From assembly GCA_023145555.1 (NCBI GenBank), contig JAGLDO010000012.1, positions 1-15,480 on the forward strand: 15,480 nt of DNA, written 5' to 3'. Shown in pieces: positions 7,518-13,100 of this stretch. The DNA is from Bacteroidales bacterium. Its GTDB lineage: Bacteria; Bacteroidota; Bacteroidia; Bacteroidales; B39-G9. Within the stretch, counting starts at the first letter, position 1; each line of letters begins with the position of its first letter. The notes under the pieces were generated by a model. The model did not search any database and was not told where the DNA came from. It saw nothing but the letters and a program-made list of their open reading frames with translations. Made by a program: the position numbers and the translations under genes.

Positions 7518-9239
7518 TTATTTTGTGTATTTTCTTTTTCTTAAGAAGATTAAAATTATTCCAATAATAATAATAACAAAAATTGGTAAAATTGTATTAA
7601 TAATCTGCCACTTGAGACGTTGATTATTTATTTTTGTTTTATCGAGTAATCTTAATTTTATTTCGCGCGAGCGAACCTGCATCAAATCAGAATTCCCTGT
7701 AAGATAATCTATTGCATTTAAAATAAATTCTTTATTGCCAAAAGTTTGTCGGGTATATCTGTCATAACCGAGTGGATATGGAATAATCTTTTCCCCATAA
7801 TATTTGAACCGATTTTTAATAATATCACCATCAGCTACAACAATCATTTTAGTATCATCACTTTTATCCTTATATGCAATATCTTTACTTTTTGCAATAT
7901 CTACTGCTAATCTGTTTTTAAAAACTGATTCAAATTGTCCTTCTAAGAGAATTGCAATTGGAACATTTCTTTTATTGAACTGACGTTGGTCAGGTTGTTG
8001 ATCGACCATATCAAGGCTGATTCTAGCAGGAGCATTAACTACTTTTGTGTAATTGGAAGAATGTAGCAATATGGTTTTTTTAACAGATGGGTTATTCCCA
8101 ACAGTATCAATGCTGCTTACAAACTCTGTCTTTATTAAATTTAAATTTCGGGTAATTGGATTTGTTTGTGAAGCTGAAATTAAAGGGAAAAACAACCATG
8201 GTGATGGTGTAAATTTTGGTTGGGCTCCAACAAGGGCAGTATTTACCGGTATTACTGCACATTGAATATCTTCAATAAGATTTGGATTTATTCTAACTCC
8301 ATACTTAAACAACTGATCGTCAATATTAATATTGTTTGCCAGAGCTATTGTTGAATTAGAATAAGCTAAACTATCAATATCTGCTTTTACTGCATCTACT
8401 AACCATAATACTTTACCGCCGTTCATTATAAATTGGTCAATAATAAATTTATCTTTTTCATTAAACGCAGAATCCGGTTTAGCAATAATAATTAATGAAA
8501 ACTTATTATGTTTTAAAGAATCTCTCAGACTGCTTAACTTATTATTCAGACGAACTCTTTTTACATTATAAAATTCTTTTAAAGAGTTGGTTATGTCTAG
8601 AACACTATTTTTGTCTAGTTCTCCTTGACCTTCGATAAAAGCAATTTCAGGTTTTGAATTTGTAGATATTTTCTTAATTGCATTAGAAAGTTTATATTCT
8701 AACTCCTGAATAGATTCGTTTAAATTTTGCTCAGGAGAAGCACCAATGTTATTGCTAAGAATATTAACAGCCAGCTCTTCGCCTCTATAACTAATAATTA
8801 ATCCGGGAAAAATTATTTTTTGGGACTTGGTTCCGTCGTCTTCTTTATAACTCAAATTTGTTGGATGCAACCCTTTATCAAATAATTGACGATATATTTC
8901 GTTTCGTGTTTTTTTATCGCTACTCTCTGATGGATTAATAAATTCATATTCAATATTATTTTTTGAATAAGCTCTAAACTCATCAAGCATCTCTTTTGTA
9001 GATTTTTCTAACTGCTTGAAACCAGATGGCAAATCTCCGTTTAAATATACCTTAAAATAAACAACGTCATTTAAATTTTTTAACAAATCCTTTGTTGGCT
9101 CAGAAATAGAATAACGTTTTTCAGATGTTAAGTCTACTCGAACTAACACAAACGAAAAAATATAATTAACTAAAAGAATTATTACCAGAGTTAATAAGAG
9201 TTGTATAATATTTTGTTTTTTTACTTCTTTTCTTTTCAT
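7518..9239 (-). CDS. gldG: GldG, gliding-associated ABC transporter accessory protein
   Basis: A 573-residue protein with an N-terminal membrane helix (IIQLLLTLVIILLVNYIFSFVLV, about 11-33), a large extracytoplasmic domain and a C-terminal helix (about 545-566) ending in RKRKYTK. That is the two-helix topology known for GldG. Family blocks include RVDLTSEKRYSISEPTKDLL (34-53), NDVVYFKVYLNGDLP, KPEIAFIEGQGELD (197-209), and a glutamine-amidotransferase-like segment FSLIIIAKPDSAFNEKDKFIIDQFIMNGGKVLWLVDA (247-283). In Flavobacterium, GldF and GldG with the separately encoded ATPase GldA form an ABC complex needed for gliding motility. The homologues are widespread in non-gliding Bacteroidota, so motility cannot be inferred. 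It lies 58 bases after gldF in the same orientation. Confidence 0.92.
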   Translation of the reverse strand: MKRKEVKKQNIIQLLLTLVIILLVNYIFSFVLVRVDLTSEKRYSISEPTKDLLKNLNDVVYFKVYLNGDLPSGFKQLEKSTKEMLDEFRAYSKNNIEYEFINPSESSDKKTRNEIYRQLFDKGLHPTNLSYKEDDGTKSQKIIFPGLIISYRGEELAVNILSNNIGASPEQNLNESIQELEYKLSNAIKKISTNSKPEIAFIEGQGELDKNSVLDITNSLKEFYNVKRVRLNNKLSSLRDSLKHNKFSLIIIAKPDSAFNEKDKFIIDQFIMNGGKVLWLVDAVKADIDSLAYSNSTIALANNINIDDQLFKYGVRINPNLIEDIQCAVIPVNTALVGAQPKFTPSPWLFFPLISASQTNPITRNLNLIKTEFVSSIDTVGNNPSVKKTILLHSSNYTKVVNAPARISLDMVDQQPDQRQFNKRNVPIAILLEGQFESVFKNRLAVDIAKSKDIAYKDKSDDTKMIVVADGDIIKNRFKYYGEKIIPYPLGYDRYTRQTFGNKEFILNAIDYLTGNSDLMQVRSREIKLRLLDKTKINNQRLKWQIINTILPIFVIIIIGIILIFLRKRKYTK

Positions 9240-9266
9240 CGTTAAATTTTAATTATCTCACAAGGG

Positions 9267-9289
9267 TAAACTTTTAACTTTACAAACTT
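9267..9289 (-). repeat. Dispersed 23-bp repeat, copy 2 (inverted)
   Basis: On the minus strand this is identical over all 23 bases to 346-368. It occupies much of the 58-base gap between gldF and gldG. A degenerate related stretch (TAAACTTTTAA-like) is also visible near 3523-3533. Confidence 0.7.
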
Positions 9290-9297
9290 TCAACTTC

Positions 9298-10029
9298 TTA
9301 CCACTTTCGACTTTGTAAAACTATTTTTGTAAAAAGTAAGAACATAATAATAATGCTAATGAAATAAATGACATCCCTAATATCTATAACACCTCTACTC
9401 ATCGAAATATAATGCTCGTTAATACCAAGAGCAAGCACTATTGAACTTATACTTTCAAAAACGCTCAATGCACTAATTGTCTCAAATCCAATAAAAAACA
9501 TGAATGATAGTATGAGGGCAAGAATGAAAGATATTATTTGATTTTCTGTTATTGATGAAGAAAAAATTCCTATTGCAGAATAAATACTTGCTAAGAAAAA
9601 CAAGCCAATATATGATCCCCATGTTCCTCCAACATCGATATTACCAACCGGACTTCCCAATAAATAAACCGACAAGAAAAAAATAATTGTTGGCAAAATT
9701 GAGAGTAACACAATTACAAGACCTGCAAAATATTTCGACAATATTATTTGAAACTCTGTTAAAGGACGAGTTAATAACAACTCTATTGTTCCTGATTTTT
9801 TTTCATCGGCAAACAAGCGCATAGTAACTGCAGGAACCAGAAACATAAAAACCCATGGTGCAATAAAAAACAAAGTATCTATGTTAGCATATCCACTATC
9901 TAACACATTAAATTGTCCCGGAAGTATCCACATTAAAAGGCTGTTTGCTAATAAAAAAACTATAATAACAATATATCCGATTAATGAACTAAAAAATACG
10001 CTTATTTCTTTTCTAAACAATGTAAACAT
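9298..10029 (-). CDS. gldF: GldF, ABC-2 type permease subunit
   Basis: This 243-residue integral membrane protein has about six hydrophobic segments. They start with LIGYIVIIVFLLANSLLMWIL (17-37) and continue through FFIAPWVFMFLVPAVTM, FAGLVIVLLSILPTIIFFL, WGSYIGLFFLASIYSAIGIF, ISFILALILSFMFFIGF and VIYFISIIIMFLLFTKIVL. The cytoplasmic loop RLFADEKKSGTIELLLTRPL (66-85) is the typical ABC-2 permease motif that contacts the ATPase. Length and gldG adjacency identify it as GldF. The partner ATPase (GldA) is not in this window; in well-studied species it is also encoded elsewhere. It is the first gene of the run leading through gldG and DUF4340 to dnaN. The ATG is at 10027-10029 and a TAnnTTTG box lies 20 bases upstream. 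Confidence 0.92.
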   Translation of the reverse strand: MFTLFRKEISVFFSSLIGYIVIIVFLLANSLLMWILPGQFNVLDSGYANIDTLFFIAPWVFMFLVPAVTMRLFADEKKSGTIELLLTRPLTEFQIILSKYFAGLVIVLLSILPTIIFFLSVYLLGSPVGNIDVGGTWGSYIGLFFLASIYSAIGIFSSSITENQIISFILALILSFMFFIGFETISALSVFESISSIVLALGINEHYISMSRGVIDIRDVIYFISIIIMFLLFTKIVLQSRKW

Positions 10030-10048
10030 TCTATAATTTTTTGGTAGA

Positions 10049-10056
10049 CAAAAATA
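10049..10056 (-). promoter_or_regulatory. Putative promoter of the gldF run, -7 box
   Basis: The minus strand reads TATTTTTG, matching TAnnTTTG, 20 bases before the gldF ATG. The PKD protein gene upstream on the same strand ends in a terminator at 10121-10154, so the gldF run must have its own promoter in this 92-base interval. No good -33 TTG is seen. Confidence 0.45.
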
Positions 10057-10120
10057 ATCTATTTTTTTTAAAAACCTCTTAAAAAATTTGAACGTATAAA
10101 TATTACTTTTATTTTTAAAT

Positions 10121-10154
10121 TAAAATAAAAAAGGCGGGAATTTTACCCGCCTTT
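10121..10154 (-). terminator. Intrinsic terminator of the giant PKD gene
   Basis: AAAGGCGGG (10130-10138) and CCCGCCTTT (10146-10154) form a perfect 9-bp stem with six G-C pairs and a 7-base loop. On the minus strand the stem is followed by TTTATTTTA, completing the T tract. It begins 19 bases beyond the stop codon of the PKD gene. It stands out sharply against the AT-rich background. Confidence 0.9.
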
Positions 10155-10172
10155 AAAAATAATAAAACAAAA

Positions 10173-13100
10173 TTAATTAATAATAACTCGTTTAACTTTA
10201 AACAATGAGCCCTTATTAATTTTCAGATAATAAATACCCTTTGGTAAATCTGAAACATTTATTTCATCTTTATAATCTTTTACATTATCAACATCTTTGT
10301 GATAAACAAGTTGTCCTTGAATATTGACAAGCTGTATTACCAAATCTTCATTATTATTACTATTCAAGAAAATTTTGAATACTCCTTTGTTTGGATTTGG
10401 GAACACAATAAACTTAATGTCATTTGCTGTTTTAGTTATTCCTAATATATGAACATAAGCTGTGTCAACACCTTGACAACCATTTTCATCGGTAACAGTA
10501 ACATAATAATGACCTGTATGTCTGGCAGTCGTTGTTTGTTGAGTTGTGCTATCAGACCACAAATATTCAACAAATCCTGCACCTGCATCGAGAATTACAG
10601 AATCGGCACTTTCGTGAACTTCCCCTATATCAACAGTTGGAAGTGGATTCACAACTACTTTAATAGTATCATTACTAACATTAGAAATAGAATCTGTAAC
10701 AGTAACAGAATATGTTCCTGCTTCTGAAACCTCAATACTTCTCTTGGTATCTCCTGTTGACCATGAATAAGAAATAAAACCTTCGCCAGCATCAATTGTT
10801 GCTGTATCACCTTCACAAATATATTTGTCGGCACCTAGATTTACATTTAATGCACCTCCAACCTGCACATTTGCACCGGACGAAACAATACCACCTTGAG
10901 TAGTTACGTCGAATGAAACATTTTCTGGTCCGTATCCATCTTTAAATTCAAAATAAATATTAGTAATATAACCTGTACCGGTAGTATCTTTATGATCAAT
11001 TCGTGATACTCCAATATAGATTTTTTGTTTAGCAGAATCAAGTTGATAGAATGTTAATAAATTACTGCCATCGGTACCTAACCAACTTCCATTAAAATTA
11101 ACTTGAGTTTTGCTAAAAATTATTCCTTCTCCACCTTTAACAGTTATTTCATATCCTATTGCATAAATATCTGAAGCAGCTTTACTTGAAGGAGGACTAA
11201 GCCTAACTCTTGCTTTTTGAGCCCCAACTTTTGAATTATCCCAATCACAACCCAAAACCCAATCGTTTTCAGCTTTAGAATCCGGTTGATAGTAATGACT
11301 GTAAGCAAAATTTTGACTAATTGCAATTGTATCAATATTATTGATTATTCCATCACCGTTACAATCGCCATATTTATTATTTGTACCATTGAGCTGATAT
11401 GTTGACCAGTTTTGACTAAACTGACCAATCCATAGCAATGAAGCATATTCACGTTTTGGACCTGTTAAGTCATAATTTAATCCAATTGTCATAATGTCGT
11501 AATGATTAGCTTCTAAATCATTATTTGCATCACCCGGCCATACACATGAGTATAAACAAGGGTTAGCAAGTGCATTACCAATTCTAACATCATTACAAAA
11601 CATTTTAGATACACTGCTTGCTGAAACAGTTGTTAAGCAAACAGCATAATAACCGGTATCTTGATAAGTATGTGAAGGATTTTTTTGTTCTGAAGTATAT
11701 TCATCACCAAAGTCCCATTTATAAGAAGAAATATTACCAAGAGATTCATTATTAAAATATGCTGTACTTGTTACAGAATCTGCCAAATAAGTAAAGTAAG
11801 ATGTGCTGCTGTTTGAAACATCACCAACTGCAATAAATTTACTAACTGTTTTTTGATTACCAGTAGCATTTACAATAGTTAAACTTACTCTATAATAACC
11901 CGATGCTGAATATTTATAAACAGGGTCTTTTAAATCATTTGCCGGAGAATTATCACCAAAATCCCAATACCAAGCAACAGGATTACCATAAGATTTATCA
12001 GAGAATGTTACTACTAAGGTAGTATTGTCGGGGTAATAAGAGAAATCTGCCTTACATTCATCATTAGGTTCTGTTCCTTCAACAAAAACAATTTTATTTC
12101 GAGTGTCGAAACAATTTGTTGTTGTGTCGAAAACAACAAATGTAACATTGTAATATCCCGGATTTTCATATGTGTGTGTTGGGTTAAGCTGATTGCTATT
12201 AAAACCATCATCGAAATCCCAGAAAAGATTTGTATATGAACCTACAGCATCTGCAGTAAAGTTTACTGTATTCGCATCAGTAAAGAAATTAAATCTTGCG
12301 TTACAACTTTCTTCTGTTGTGTCAATAACAAAAATCACATTGCTATAATTAGACAAACAATTAGATTCTGTATCATAAGAAGTGAGATTTACAAGATGAT
12401 AACCTGATTGATCGTAAATATGAATAGGATCAACGTCATAAGAATATTCACCATCGTCAAAATCCCAGAAATAATCTGAAATATTACCTTCGGAAGTGTT
12501 AGTAAAAAATACAGTATCTCCTTTTGAATAGGATTCGTAGTTTGCATTACACATTGCTTGTGTTGTATCAATCACAATTACTACTTTGTAAAACTCATCC
12601 ATACATCCGCTAATGCTGTCGTAAATAGATAACACAACCGGATAATAATTTGATTGCTGATAATTGTGTGTAGGACTTTCTTCGTAAGAATAAATACCAT
12701 CTCCAAAGTCCCAAAGATAATTTGTAATATTACCTTCAGATGTATTTGAAAAAGACACTTGCTTATTATTTAATCCATAAGTAAATTGTGCATGACATGC
12801 AGATTGTGTTGAATCGACAACCATTAATACTTTGGTTAATTCATCCATACACCCTGATGCCTCATCATAAATAGATAATGTTACATGGTAATAATCCTGT
12901 CTATAATAATGATGAGTAGGATTTGCTTTGTATGAATAACTACCATCGCCAAAGTCCCACAAATAATTTGAGACATCACCTTGTGAATTGTCTGTAAAAG
13001 AAACATCTAATCCATCAATAAAATAAGCATAATCAGCATTACAGGTTGCCTGAGAAGTATCAATAACTATAACATTTTTACAATACTCATCCAAATCTCC

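Noticed and set aside
7518..10029. Reading gldF and gldG as proof of gliding motility
   Set aside because: These two genes are widespread in non-gliding Bacteroidota, and no gldB, gldD, gldH-N or sprA/sprB gene is present in the window.
10449..10727. Plus-strand open frame inside the giant gene
   Set aside because: It is antisense to the two Ig-like repeats and sorting domain, with a composition explained by the coding strand, and has no recognisable domain. The same holds for the other short frames overlapping real genes, for example 5834-6376 and 4156-4338.
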